Shown here: piece by piece, positions 36,501-48,232 of the stretch
Numbering within the stretch: position 1 is the first letter of the stretch
Layout of the letters: every line of letters starts with the position of its first letter
Assembly: GCF_023065955.2 (NCBI RefSeq)
Contig: NW_026622974.1
Location: forward strand, 25,947,718-26,011,717
From: Ursus arctos
Taxonomy: Eukaryota; Chordata; Mammalia; Carnivora; Ursidae
Reading direction: 5' to 3'
Length of the DNA: 64,000 bases
Notes under the pieces: model-generated
The model's database searches: none
Seen by the model: the letters and a program-made list of their open reading frames with translations, nothing else
Told to the model about the DNA's origin: nothing
Translations under genes and position numbers: made by a program

Positions 36501-37490
36501 ATGCTATAGTCAATTAAAAAAAAAGCTTACTAAAAAAGTGCTCTTAATGGAAAAAGATTGTCATAGCTTGTCAGGAATGATATATTTTCCAACCATGTCT
36601 TAAGCAAAAGGTATCACAAATCTACATTCATGACTGAAACTTGATAATTGTACAAAACTCTCATGAACTAGGTCAGTTCTGTAGATTTCAGAGATCTTGT
36701 CTTTCCATGGTTAGTAACTCTATGTACTCTAAGAAATCTGAGTTATCACTTAATATGGAAAGACTCCTAGAAAATGGTTTATTGTTACCTCAGTTGTTTA
36801 GATTTATTTTGTCCCTACCAATAATCACTAATATGAGCCCTCATGATGGTGTCCAAGGGTAACAATCAAGACTGATTAGATTAATAAACATTTGTATAAA
36901 ATGTACAGATGGTTTCTCTTTAATAAATTATGGAATTGCATTTTTTAAGGTACTGGACCAATAGCAGGATGCAGATCCAAAGAAAATTATGGCCAAGGAA
37001 CAGTTAAGATCACTCTAAGACTATTTGCAGCAATTTTCAAATTAATTGCATATTTTTTCTTTAAAAAAAAAGGATACAGATCTTATTTAACTTAGATTCC
37101 TTGAATTTTAATACTTTCTCAATTAATACTAAACATATAGTTAGTAAGAACAGTCTTGTGACAAATGTAAATCCAACCTTAAATGATATATACAGCTGAA
37201 TCCTATTAATTCTTTTTTTAATCATATTTTAAAGTAATGTATATAACTCAAGTAAATTCAATGCACATTCTACTGCTTTAGTCAAGAGAAAGGTAAGACT
37301 TTCTCTGTATTAAAATGCATGTTCATTGTCTCTGAGAAGAAATTATGTTTAAAAATAATTGGGCTGCTTGGAAGTTATTGTTCATGACTTTAAAAAGTTG
37401 GACAGATGAAAATGAATGCCTTTCTTGGACCGATCATAAAATTGAAGTGGCAGAGCAAGAAATCTATTTTAAACATGGAGACTCAGATAA
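36501..37490. other. AT-rich DNA without a gene
   Basis: A 73-codon frame at 36641-36862 has no domain. Nothing else recognised. Confidence 0.4.
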
Positions 37491-37780
37491 GTTAAAGTAA
37501 AGAGATGGAGGAAGGTAAAGCAAGCTGGCACTCATCAAAAGAAAGCTGGAAGAGCTACATTAATATCATACAAAGCTGATTTCAGAACAAGGAAGATCAT
37601 TAATGATACGTAGGAGCATTATGTAATGATAACATGAGACCATTCTCTAAGAAGATATAATAATTCTAAACTACTATGAACCTAACAACAGACCATTAAA
37701 ATACAGAAGGCAACTACTAACACAACTGAGAGGGAAAATGGAGATGTATACTATCATAGTTGGTAAAACATCTATAGAAG
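37491..37780 (+). mobile_element. Very old L1 ORF2 (endonuclease region) fragment
   Basis: catcaaaagaaagctggaag, agctacattaatatcataca, gctgatttcagaacaaggaa and aagaagatataataattcta follow the L1 ORF2 endonuclease region in order, with many indels. Confidence 0.6.
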
Positions 37781-37974
37781 TATACACAAATTAATTAGTC
37801 ACAAATTAATTGTCACTTGGAAAGGGAACTGTGCATCTGGGGAATAGATAAGAAAGAAACTTACTTTTTATTTTATGACTTTGTTTACTCTTTTAAATTC
37901 TGTACCATGTGCATCCATTATGTATTCAAAAATGAATAAATAAAAAATAAGGAAGAAGTCTTTTGAATTAGGCC

Positions 37975-38140
37975 TGGATTCAAACAGTGCCTCAGTTTAT
38001 TAGTTAATTAGTGCCTCAGTTTTCTCATCTGTGAAATGTGGACAATATTACAACTCTTCCATAATTGGTGTGAGGACTGATTGAGATATATGTCTCAGGG
38101 TATGACTACAGTGCCAGATACTTGATATGCCACTAATAAC
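37975..38140 (+). mobile_element. MIR SINE, plus strand
   Basis: gtgcctcagttttctcatct, gtgaaatgtggacaatatta, tgtgaggactgattgagata and cagtgccagatacttgat. The phrase gtgcctcagttt occurs twice, 37987 and 38011, a small local duplication. Confidence 0.7.
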
Positions 38141-39150
38141 TCCAATTTTTGCCTTTGGTATAATTCATGTAAAACTTGGCTATGGTTGTTCAGCTTGCAA
38201 AGTCTGAGTAAGACCTCTGGGTTCTGACGTTCTCTGGGTTTGCTAATTTCTACAGCATATGGTAATTACTTTACTTTCTTCAAGTGCTTAGGTCACCAAC
38301 TGATGTCACTGCAGTAGGCAACTAGAACACAGATTACTTTGAGTCATCTTAATTCTTGATGGACTTCATTGCCCCAGTTCACTGAGACCGTATGGCCGTG
38401 TTACCTGCCTGGCGCAACTCTTAATAGTGAACAGCAGATGCTCCTTCCTCGGGTTCTTTTGCTTGCTCAAGCTTTGCAGGGCAAAGTTTAGAACAAAACT
38501 GAGTAGAAGCAAAAAGTATAAGCAGAAAAGAAAGGGCAAAAAATTGGACAGATTTCCATCAATTCCAAAATCATTTGATTGATGGTTTAGGTGTTGCAGG
38601 TCAATGTTTATTTAGATTTGATGTTGTAGTAATTTAATCAATGTGTAAATCACTTTGTAGTCTCCTCACTTTCTCCTTTATAAGAAATATTAGAGAGTTA
38701 TTGAGAGTTAAAATAGTTAGCTGTAATATTCATAGTCACTATCAAAAGGCACAGTGCAGATTTGACTGTGAGAAGGAATGACATCATTTTGATTAAACTT
38801 TCAAAGCCTTTTGACATTTTGATGCTAAGAATTCATAAAAGGTCAAAGGATCAAAAATTAATTCTAAATAAAGGTTGATTCATGCATTTTAAGGTAGGTC
38901 AGCCTTATGTAACCTGTGCCGTGATGCTGCTAGTGCTGTGGAATGCAGTGGCTTAAAAGGAAAGACCTTTGTGTTCTGTTGATTCAGAACCATCATAATG
39001 TACTGTCTCCTGCTTTTCTTCCCTACTCCCTGTGTCTTCATGCTGTCCTTGGATTGTCCAAATTGGCACTTTATTGAGGTTTGTGTTTATAGTTAGCAAT
39101 CTTCTTACTCCGACATATTTAAAGTAACCATACTTCCCATTAAAAATCAG
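38141..39150. other. Unassigned DNA without a gene
   Basis: Mixed composition, no long frame and no repeat that I can name. Confidence 0.4.
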
Positions 39151-40620
39151 GAGGAAATTATACTTTTGACCAAGATATAATAACAGAGACTAGGTTCACT
39201 CTCTGGCATGAAACAACAACAACAACAACAACAAAAAATGTACAAAATATATTGAGACAATGAGACAATGATTTTCAAGGCTTTGAAGATTAAGTAATAA
39301 AGCACAGTAACCCCTGAGAGAGAGCAAATGAGCAAGGTGAGTCACATGACTACCCCCATCTTAGGGCCTTGAGAATGTGTCCAGGTTGCAGTGCAGGGAG
39401 GTGAACCCAGGCAGAACCCAGTGAACTCCCTGGGTTGAGGAGACAGTGCTGAGAGTCCAGGAATAGGTTATTAGAGTTTGCTGGGCAGAATATTGTACAG
39501 GAGAGGTCTGTACAGAGAAAGAACTCTGCAGAGCTGCAGAAGGTGCCCCCATGGGAATTAGGAGAGTCCTGATCAGTGTATTCAAGTGGGCAAACTACTT
39601 GAGGCCCAGAAAATAACCTCCTGAAAGGATTTGCGGTAATAGTGCCTGCACATACACAGGGCCAGGAATAGTACCAGTTTCTACCTGCCAGACTGGAAAA
39701 CCTCATAATTAGTATGGCATTGGCTAGAGTACACAAAGGCCTTCCTTCAGTTTTGGGAATAACTAGCCTTAGACCAAACATTCCTCCAGTCCTTCCTAAA
39801 AAATCTTAAAAGCTGTATTTGAAAGGGTCAAACTGCTTGCAAATAACTTTACTGCATCCTAGAACAAAAGCCAAAAATATCTACAAAAATATTCAGCACT
39901 CAACAAGGTAAAAATCACAGTATCTTGCATCCAATAAAAATTACAATGCATGCAGAGAAGCATGAAATTATGATCCATAATGAGGGTTAGGTATGGATTT
40001 CTTAGATAATACACCAAAATAATGATAAATTAGATTTCATCAAAATTAAAGACTTTGGCTTTTGCAAAGACACTGCTGAGAGAGCAAAAGGAAAAGCCAG
40101 AGATATGGGGCTCCTGGGTGGCTCAGTCAGTTAAGCGTCTGCCTTCGGCTTGGGTCATGATCCCAGGGTCCTGGGATTGAGACCCATGTCGGGCTCTCTG
40201 CCAGCAGAAGCCTGCTTCTCCCTCTCCCTGCCACTCCCCCTGCTTGTACCCTCTCTCTCTCTGTCAAATAAATAAATAAAATCTTTTTAAAAAAGCAAAA
40301 AAGAAAAGCCACAGATATATAGAGAAAATATTTGCAAATCTGCTAAAAGGCTTGTATTCAGATTATATAAAGAACTCCCAAAACTCAATATTAGGAAAAC
40401 AACCAATTAAACAATTGGCAAAGTGTTTGAATACACATTTCAGCAAATAAGATAGAAGGCTGGCAAGTAACCACAAAAAAATAATGCTCAACATCAACGG
40501 GACTGAGAATTCTGTGCTGAGTGGGTGAAAAACAGAACAAACAAGATTGAATATTAATACTAATATGGCCCCATTCTTATCTGTGCATGATTGAGGCCTA
40601 AGCGTATTCAAGTTACATGA
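39151..40620 (+). mobile_element. Old L1 (L1M/HAL1-like) fragments, plus strand
   Basis: 39151-39990 looks like the 5' UTR and ORF1 start of an old L1 (aaagctgtatttgaaaggg, aacaaaagccaaaaatatct, cagtatcttgcatccaata). 40000-40600 looks like ORF2 C-terminal sequence (gatttcatcaaaattaaaga, ctttggcttttgcaaaga). A CAN-SINE splits the second part. A CAA microsatellite lies at about 39213-39234. The 143-codon reverse frame at 39350-39781 is antisense to this relic and is not a gene. Confidence 0.6.
40107..40302 (+). mobile_element. CAN-SINE, plus strand, 16-bp TSD
   Basis: Head ggggctcctgggtggctcag, core gggtcatgatcccagggtcc, tail caaataaataaataaaatct. The TSD gaaaagccagagatat (40091-40106) recurs at 40303-40318 with one mismatch. 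It inserted into the old L1. Confidence 0.96.
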
Positions 40621-41329
40621 GAATCAAGTGACAAATTAAATGTAAAAGACTTAGTACTAGCCTAACTATACTAGGTAGTCATTTTCTTTCTTGCTTGCTC
40701 TTTACCCATATATAAGAGCAAGATATATATAATTGTATACATACATTCTCATTTTATGATTTTCTAATCAGCATTTTTTCAGGAGAAATAAAATATGACA
40801 TAAAAGGTATTAAGGTGCTGGAAAGTCACAAGAAAAAAATGTATTCACTTCTAAATTAGATTTTTATCACATTTTGTCATATTTTATCATATAAGCTCCA
40901 TGAAGAGCAAGCCTTTTAGTAAGTTTAATACATGTATCTGATATTCGTTCAATAATTAATAATAAAAGAAGCCTTGCTAAATTTAGTATAATGTCCAAAT
41001 AGATTCATTGCTTTCAAATGTGAATAAGAATATTCAATTCTTTAATTACTTTTCTCAAATAGACTGTAGAAACTACATTAATGTGGAACAGAACGGTTTT
41101 CAATCTGTATTACACAGAGCCTGAGGGTTCCTCAGAAAGATGTCTCCAGGGCACAAGGTCTCAAAGGGTTTATGGAAGCAAAAGATCCCTTCCGACTTTT
41201 TCTGTGATTGCAAATAAGAGTTCATTTGAAAATATAATTCTGCTATTGGAATAAATAAAGGGAACAAAAAGGAGGAGGAACAGGGGATTCCTTATAAAAT
41301 TTTTGTTTCTTGGGAATCAAGACATTTGG
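40621..41329. other. AT-rich DNA without a gene
   Basis: Nothing recognised with confidence. Text near 41090-41190 (attacacagagcctgagggtt) may be an old DNA transposon. Confidence 0.35.
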
Positions 41330-41826
41330 TGTGATGGCTAGTTTTATGTGTCAACTTGACTGAGCCAAGGGATGACCAGATAGTTGGAGAAACATGATTT
41401 TTAGGTGTGTGTGAGGGTATTACTGGAAGAGATTAGCATTTGAATCAGTAGACTGAGTAAAGAAGATTACAGTCCCCAGTGTGGGGGAGCATCATCCAAT
41501 CTGGTGAGGGCCTGAATAGAACAAAAAGGCAGAGGAAAGTTAAATTCACTCTCTGCCTGATTGCCTGAGCTGGGACATTAATCTACTTTTGCTTTTGACA
41601 CTCCTGGTTCTCAGGCCTTCCGACTTGTACTGGAATCTCTACCATTGACTCTTGGGCTCTCAGGCTTTTGAACTAGACCACCACCCTTCCTGGGTCTCCA
41701 GCATGCAGAGGGCAGATTGTGAGACTTCGCAGGATCCATTATCACTTAAATCAATACTTTATAACAAATGTATGCATGTATGTATTGCTTATTGGTTCTG
41801 TTTCTCTGGAGAACCCTGACTAATAC
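41330..41826 (+). mobile_element. Solo LTR of ERVL class (MLT2A-like), plus strand
   Basis: Starts TGTGATGGCTAGTTTTATGT and ends GGAGAACCCTGACTAATACC. Internal landmarks include ttgaatcagtagactgagta, atagaacaaaaaggcagagg and ctcaggccttccgacttgta, in the order I know for MLT2-type LTRs. It is nearly full length (about 497 bp) with no adjacent internal sequence. Confidence 0.85.
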
Positions 41827-42114
41827 CCTTGGGGTGTTACCTAGTTATGTGGTTTGGAGCAAATTATTTACTTTTTGAATTTGGACCTGCAAAGACTACG
41901 AATAATGTAGCTTATTTAGCAACCACTAAATAACCCTGGAATAGATCAACAGATCCTGCTGCTTTCACCTTAAAAAAAAAAAAAAGTTGATTATCTGAAT
42001 TTCAAGACCCTAGTTATGTCCAAATGATTACTATTAAAACATTTTCTCTTAGTTAGATCAAATGTTTGTTTTAAAAATTATGCTGATATCATTACCTTCC
42101 TATTAATAGTTACC
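41827..42114. other. Short unassigned stretch
   Basis: An A-run at 41972-41985; otherwise nothing recognised. Confidence 0.4.
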
Positions 42115-42300
42115 ATTTATCAAAGCATTATTTTGTTTAATTGAATTCTTCCAACAAACATAAGAGTTGGTATTATCTCCATTTTACTATGAAGGACAGT
42201 GGAGCTCAGAGATGTTCAATGACTTGTCAAAATTGCATGGTTCTTCAAGACTTTTTAGGCCCCAAGTCCTAGCTTTCTATCCCACAGGCAGTCTTGTTTT
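42115..42300 (-). mobile_element. MIR SINE, reverse
   Basis: ttatctccattttactatga, ggacagtggagctcagagat and gttcaatgacttgtcaaaat fit the reverse MIR order. Confidence 0.65.
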
Positions 42301-43463
42301 AGGATAGCTTTGAACAAGTGATGGAGATTATTTGTGGAATCAGTACCTGAGTATCAGGGATACTTTTGGGTTCTATTATTTAATGAATCATTGTCTACTT
42401 GAGTTAGAGCCTAGATAAGACTATGTACATGGTAATCATGTGATCAATATTTTTGAGCAGTCTGAACTGCAAGTACTTTCCCCCTTTTGTTCATTAAAGC
42501 GGTATTTCATTAAATATAGCCTACCCAGCTATGTGAGTGGCAGAGCTAGGATTTAATCCTTGTAGGTTCATTCAAACAGCAATGCTATTCTGCCTCCCAA
42601 ATACTTTTCATTCAGTAACTTTCAATGTACCCTGCAATTAACACTTTAATTTCAAAATAGTAATCCACTTATAAAAATCTAACCTAAAAGAATCTTTAAG
42701 ACAAGGAGCTTTTTCCTCTTTCCCTTTCAGCACTCAACTCATTTAAATGCTGCATCATTAATCCAAACAGAGATTCTGTGTCTGAACTGTTTCAAAAATA
42801 CTCAGTGTCTGTATTAGTCCACTCTATAAATTAGTGGTGTCTGGATTAATGAGGTATATTTATATGTACACATAGAGTCATGTAAAAAACTGTGCATCAA
42901 TAAAATACATTTATACAGTTTATTAGGCATTCCCATTCTTGGGTAATTTAATGGTTGCTACATAAACTACATTAAATGATGACTTTAATTATTGACAATT
43001 TGAAACAATGGGAAAATGTACACCTCTATTTGAATCATGGTTCAAAGTTACAACACTCAATTATACTGTTTAATGATTGTTACTTTAATTTTGCTTCTGA
43101 GGTGGAAAGTTATTTTTTCTGACTGTTAAACCAATATTACAGCTGGGTCTAAACTATCACAGATCCCTTGAGCCTAAATATTTAATACTTTAGGCTGGTT
43201 AAAATGCAGAGAGGCTGAGCCACAGACTGCCAGCCTAAGGCTGCAGTTTGGATTTTCTTTCTTTCTTTTTTTCCCTATAAATTAAATATTACAGCAAGGG
43301 CCTGTTAACATTGGTGATTACTGGTTATGAGATCTTTGTTTTCAGGGAGAGAAAAGCTCTGCACACCACTAGGTATATGGCAAGCAAGATTGCTAGATTG
43401 CTGTAATGAAATATTTTTTAATTGGGTTGTATTTATAATATCCAAAACTGACATAGGAAGAAC
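42301..43463. other. Gene-free AT-rich DNA
   Basis: Nothing recognised with confidence; no frame above the noise level. Confidence 0.4.
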
Positions 43464-43480
43464 TAGAGTACAGGATTTTA

Positions 43481-43690
43481 TTAAATTTAATTAATTGATT
43501 AATTAATTATTATATTTAAAGATTTTATTTATTTGAGAGAGAGAGACAGAGATAGCACAAGTGGGAACAAGGGGGAGAAACAGACTTACTGCTGAGTAGG
43601 AAGCCTGTTGTGGGGCTTGATTCCAGGACATTGGGATCATGACCTGAACTGAATGCAGACGCTTAACTGACTGAACCACCCAGGCGCCCC
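43481..43690 (-). mobile_element. CAN-SINE, reverse, 17-bp perfect TSD
   Basis: Head ccacccaggcgcccc at the right. The tail at the left is followed by an unusual AT-rich extension of TTAATTAA units. The TSD tagagtacaggatttta occurs at 43464-43480 and 43691-43707. Confidence 0.97.
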
Positions 43691-44146
43691 TAGAGTACAG
43701 GATTTTACTCTCAATATTCAGAATTGTATTAGTTACTAATCTAGTAGAATTCCTGTTCCTATTCATGCCAAATTGTAAATTTATATTGTTAGGGCAGCTC
43801 TCCTTCAAAGAGCCCAAGGCACTTTGTATAGAATAATTCTCCCCATCCCTCTGGGAAAAGGGGAGGAAACTTACCAAAAACTCTGTTCACTCATCCTATC
43901 CTACAGTCTCAATGATCTAAATACAATTGGCCTTTGAACATGCAGAGTTAGGGGCACTGACCCTAACACAGTAAGAAATCTGAGTATAACCTGACTTTAC
44001 TAATAGCCCTCTGTTGACTGAAAACCTTACCAATAATATAAACAGTTGATTAACATATATTTTGTATGCTATATGTATTATATACTGTATTTTTACAATA
44101 AAGTAAGCTAGAGAAAAAATGTTACTAAGAAAATCATAAGGAGAGG

Positions 44147-44358
44147 GGCGCCTGGGTGGCATAGCGGTTAAGCACCTGCCTTCGGCTCAGGGCGTGATCC
44201 CGGCGTTCTGGGATCGAGCCCCACATCAGGCTCTTCTGCTGGGAGCCTGCTTCTTTCTCTCCCACTCCCCCTGCTTGTGTTCCCTCTCTCACTGGCTGTC
44301 TCTATCTCTGTCAAATAAAAAAAAAATCTTAAAAAAAAAAAAAGAAAAAGAAAAAAAA
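44147..44358 (+). mobile_element. Young CAN-SINE, plus strand, 19-bp perfect TSD
   Basis: Head variant cgcctgggtggcatagcggt, core gggcgtgatcccggcgttct, A-rich tail with AAAAAG interruptions. The TSD aagaaaatcataaggagag occurs at 44128-44146 and 44359-44377. Low divergence. Confidence 0.97.
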
Positions 44359-44377
44359 AAGAAAATCATAAGGAGAG

Positions 44378-45357
44378 AAAATATATTTACAATACTGTAT
44401 GATAAAAAATGTGTATATAAGTGGATCCACACAGTTCAAAGCTGTGTTGTTCCAGGGTCAAATACTATCTTGGAAGGATTGTATTTCCAGCCCTGATAGG
44501 CCAATGGTTGTACCTCATATCAAATTAATATTATGATATAATTATACAAGATTGACAGATCAAAATTAATATATAGATTACTTATTAATGTTATTAAATA
44601 CTATTAGGGAAGTAGTTTTGCATGATAGTTCAAGAGTCTGGGTTCTTTTTTCAGACTGCCTGAAACAGAATTCAGATATTAGGATGAGACAACTTTGATG
44701 GGTTAATTACAATGAATATAAATGATCTCTCTCTCCCTCTCTCTCTTCCTCCCTCCCTTTATAAGGAATGCTATAAGGAACACCCCATCCTACATCACAG
44801 TAGAGTTGGTAAAGCATTCCCGTGATGATCAAGCTATCCAGTTTCTACTTGTGGCTCTGCATCCCAGCCCACTGTATGATTCTGGCTTCATCTATGAGGT
44901 AAGGGAACAAACTGAACATAGCTTTTCTCTAGTCATTCTGAACCTGCTATCGGGTCTGCTATCCCCTTACACAGATGCTGTAAATACTGCTCACTTGCAT
45001 TCCCACAGATTCTTCTTGGTACAAGACAGCATTTGGATATTGCAATGAGTTCAGAATCATGGAGTATTTCCTGCTGTGCTTTGTACCCCTTCTTTGTTTG
45101 TACTTTGGTTTCATCAGTTTGTAATGACAATTATGACAATAACACTACTACCTACTTATTGCATGACATGGCACGGGGGATCTTAAACAGCCAGACCATC
45201 AGGACTGTAGCCTGTCCATCCTCAACAACTGCCTTTGATGAGCATTCAAGAAAGTAGGTCAATAAGTATACATAGAATCATGTGACTAATCACAAGTGGC
45301 TACTATAAGAAAATATGTATATAATGTGATAATATGCAGCATGCTAAGTTTATATTG
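44378..45357. other. Unassigned DNA without a gene
   Basis: A CT-rich microsatellite at about 44727-44757. The 108-codon plus frame at 44722-45048 has no recognisable domain. Its first part translates the microsatellite. Confidence 0.35.
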
Positions 45358-45705
45358 TAGAGGCCTGGTGCAGTGGAAAGAAGACTTGTCTGGGAATCAG
45401 AAGATCAAGATAGAGTTTCTGCTTAGCCACTGATTCTTTTTTTTTTTTTTAAGGATTTTATTTATTTATTTGACAGAGAGAGAGACAGCCAGTGAGAGAG
45501 GGAACACAGGCAGGGGGAGTGGGAGAGGAAGAAGGAGGCTCCCAGCGGAGGAGCCCAATGTGGCGCTAGATCCCAGGACTCTGGGATCACACCCTGAGCT
45601 GAAGGCAGATGCTTAACGACTGAGCCACCCAGGCGCCCCTTAGCCACTGATTCTTGCGTTGAATTTGGTCAATTCACTTCACCCTCTCGACCTCAGAAGG
45701 ACAGA
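45358..45705 (+). mobile_element. MIR SINE, plus strand, split by a CAN-SINE
   Basis: gtgcagtggaaagaagactt, gtctgggaatcagaagatca and gcttagccactgattct precede the SINE. gttgaatttggtcaattcac and ttcaccctctcgacctcag follow it, in MIR order. Confidence 0.7.
45439..45638 (-). mobile_element. CAN-SINE, reverse, 17-bp perfect TSD
   Basis: Poly-T and ggattttatttatttattt at the left, gactgagccacccaggcgcc at the right. The TSD cttagccactgattctt occurs at 45422-45438 and 45639-45655. Confidence 0.97.
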
Positions 45706-45772
45706 AGAAAAACCATGTCAAAAACTGGCTACAGTTTGAGCAGTAATAGTCATGGCTGTATATCTCATTCAT

Positions 45773-46128
45773 CTACCCCAGTAGTTGTTAGCCCTGTCTG
45801 TACATTAAAATCAGCTGCAAAAGTGGCGACTATAGTTAATAATACTGTATTTCTTACTTGAACGTTGCCAAGAGAGATCTTAGAATTCTCATCACAAGAA
45901 AAAGGCTCTGTTAACTGTTTATGGTGATGGATTGTAACTCGATTTATTATAGTAATCATTTCACAATTTAAAAAATCAGCTGCAAAGGTTCTAAGACATA
46001 CCAACCCTGGACCCTTTCCTTAGAGATTCCAATTCACTTGGACTGGGGTTGGGACCAATCACTGATGGGCTTGAAAATCTCCCAGGTGATTCTAATGTGC
46101 AGCCACATTTGAGAGTCGCTGCTTTGAG
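45773..46128 (+). mobile_element. Probable old hAT/MER-type DNA transposon, split
   Basis: gtctgtacattaaaatcagc, agagattccaattcacttgg, gactggggttgggaccaatc, tctcccaggtgattctaatg and acatttgagagtcgctgct follow a common mammalian DNA-transposon layout. A 150-bp L1 piece with TSD (45822-45971) interrupts it. The family is not certain. Confidence 0.55.
45822..45971 (+). mobile_element. L1 3'-UTR-derived insertion, 150 bp, with TSD
   Basis: ggcgactatagttaataata, cttgaacgttgccaagagag and ctcatcacaagaaaaaggct match an L1MA-type 3' UTR. The insertion lacks the normal L1 3' terminus and has almost no A tail. The direct repeat aaaatcagctgcaaa occurs at 45807-45821 and 45972-45986, inside an older DNA transposon. 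Confidence 0.7.
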
Positions 46129-46167
46129 AGGTCAGAGGAATCCCTCTCCCACTGGATTGTCACTCAG

Positions 46168-46182
46168 AGTTGCAGCCTCACT
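46168..46182. repeat. TSD copy 1 of the U6 fragment
   Basis: agttgcagcctcact; the partner at 46210-46224 reads agttgcagcctcgct (one mismatch). Confidence 0.8.
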
Positions 46183-46209
46183 GTGCTCGCTTCGGCAACA
46201 CATATACAA
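46183..46209 (+). pseudogene. Truncated U6 snRNA retropseudogene (5' 27 nt)
   Basis: U6 is the catalytic-core snRNA of the spliceosome. The segment gtgctcgcttcggcaacaca plus tatacaa matches the first bases of mammalian U6 (the 5' stem-loop GUGCUCGCUUCGGCAGCACAU followed by AUAC), with a G-to-A change in the stem at 46198. The remaining three quarters of the gene are missing, including the ACAGAGA box and the internal stem-loop, as is any poly-A tail. A 15-bp TSD with one mismatch flanks it directly. It has no function as an RNA; it records an L1-type insertion of a 3'-truncated RNA. The alternative, chance similarity, is unlikely because the match starts exactly at the U6 +1 and abuts the TSD. 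Confidence 0.85.
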
Positions 46210-46224
46210 AGTTGCAGCCTCGCT

Positions 46225-48147
46225 ACAGTCAGTTCTGGTAGCTTTCTACCTTTGCCATTTTTTTCTGCTCAAAAGTTTGAATATTACCCCTGAACATGAT
46301 TACTCTTTTCATTTGGGAGGACAATTTATGTTTCCTTTTAATGTAAAAACAATAATGATAAAAAAGACTCTATGCCTAATTTGGGTTGAAGAGGTAAAGA
46401 CCAATAGAGAGAAAATTACCTCTGTAGGATAAAGTAATAGGATGCTGAATTTCCTGATGAGGTCCATATGACTGGTTGGAGGCCTACACTGGGACATGAA
46501 GAATTGTGGGAAAGATCTTTGGAGGAGACACTGGGTCTAGCAGATGGCAGCAGGCAAGAGCCTACAGAATGAAAGACCAATGAAGGACAAGGACCAGGAT
46601 CATCACTGCAAGGAAAATATGTCAAGGGATTGAGACTAGTGTGGGAGGGACTGAGGAGTAGGGGGTGGTAGCAGTTACGGTGGTGGTGAAGAACTGGATT
46701 TAAAAGAAGTTCAGAGCAAAAGAATATAAGTAAACCATTACCAATAGGTAGCTTCTCTCAGAAATATAAGAAGGAAATAAATAAATAAATAAATAATGAA
46801 ATAAATAATGAAATAAATAATGAAATAACTAGAAGGGCACTGGGACCTATATGGTCATCTAGGGTAAACTTAAATTATTTTGTTTGGGAATGAATGGCAA
46901 AGGGAAAACATTATTTTTACAATTTAAGGGGGATGAACTAGGATCTTTTCCAGTTGTAGGAAATTTTGTTATTTAAATTAAATTTACTTTAATATACATT
47001 AGTTTTGTAATTTGAGGCTGGAGTACACTGTCTTCCAGTGTTAGAAAATTTTGTAATATAGTTAAATGCACTTCCATCCTAAGTTTGAACAAAAACTTCT
47101 ATTTCTGGACCTATCTGTGTAGTTCCAGAATATTAATATATACATACACATATATATGAATACATATACAAATCAATATTATAAATAAAACATGGTCCTT
47201 AAAAATGAATTATTATTAATGTTGTGTTAGAAGGCAGGACCAATATTTCAGAACGGTGTCTTATAATGAATAAAACACATTATACACATTACACAATAAA
47301 ATACATTACTCCACAGAGTAAACACACAAAATAGAAGCACAGTCATACTGAGGATAGAATGCTGAACAGGTATTCCAGTAGCTATATTTTGTAGTTTTGT
47401 TTTCCCTTTTGCCATTAACCTGGTATAAATGATTTGATGTTGTGTCTCAATCTTCCATTTGTGGAGGAAAACCAATATCAGCCCTGTTTAAATTGCCGCA
47501 TGAGAGTCATTGCCATACAACTTGGGCATAGGTAAACCATATTCTTAGTAAACCTGAAAACAATCTGAACCTTTAAGCAGTTGAACCTGGGGATAATTAT
47601 TTGCCTTATCCGAGAGATATTTTATTCTTTTGTTTAACTCTGGACTAGTCAATGGACTTGTATATGAAGAAAAATATTGTGGACTAGTTTGGTATTGTTT
47701 AGTATACGTAAATATGCTACAAGACAAAGCAGAAGATGTGTGCTTCAACACAGATACCAAATTCTAGAGGAATTGAGAGTGAGAAGCCTCAAGGGACACT
47801 TAAGACTATTTCAGCGGCAGTATAACCTGAGTTGGCATTATAACCTAATGGCAAAGTAACCTGAGTTAGCAAGTTAAAGGAATGATTCACCAAATAACAA
47901 AAACTGCAAAAAATTAGGTAATATTGCACTTCTTGAAGGATAGCACTTGAGATTCTATGAGTTGTATGTTGGGTGAACATATGATTTACCTCCCAAACAG
48001 GGACAGTTTTGAGAACGAAATGAGGTCTATTAATAATTATTTTAAATAGTAAATGTAAACTAAGATTATCTTGGGCAAGCTAGGATATAGTGTTAAGTCT
48101 GAAACTGGGCAGAGTTTGAGATGTTACCCTACCTGCAGGTTAACAAG
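46225..48147. other. Gene-free AT-rich DNA
   Basis: Contains an AAAT and 12-bp microsatellite (46776-46827). Short frames only (60-75 codons), none with a domain. Confidence 0.4.
46776..46827. repeat. Compound microsatellite (AAAT)n and 12-bp units
   Basis: AAATAAAT runs followed by three copies of the 12-mer aaataaataatg. Confidence 0.9.
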
Positions 48148-48232
48148 TTATATTTTTATATATTAAATTATATATTTATATATTTAACTATATATATGTA
48201 TGTAGTTATAGTTACATAATTATATACATACT
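48148..48232. repeat. AT-rich quasi-palindromic tract
   Basis: Almost only A and T (tatatatttatatatttaac, tatatatatgtatgtagt); could form cruciforms. Confidence 0.8.

Noticed and set aside
43503..43877. Frames containing GAWVAQSV, LPSAQVMIPGSWD or FFLSHSPCLCSLSHWLSLSL
   Set aside because: The same peptides recur at 12920, 30990, 44194, 45462 and 63689 because they are translations of CAN-SINEs. They are not a protein family.
46776..46827. Regularly spaced repeats resembling a small CRISPR-like array
   Set aside because: It is an AAAT-based microsatellite with no unique spacers, in mammalian DNA.
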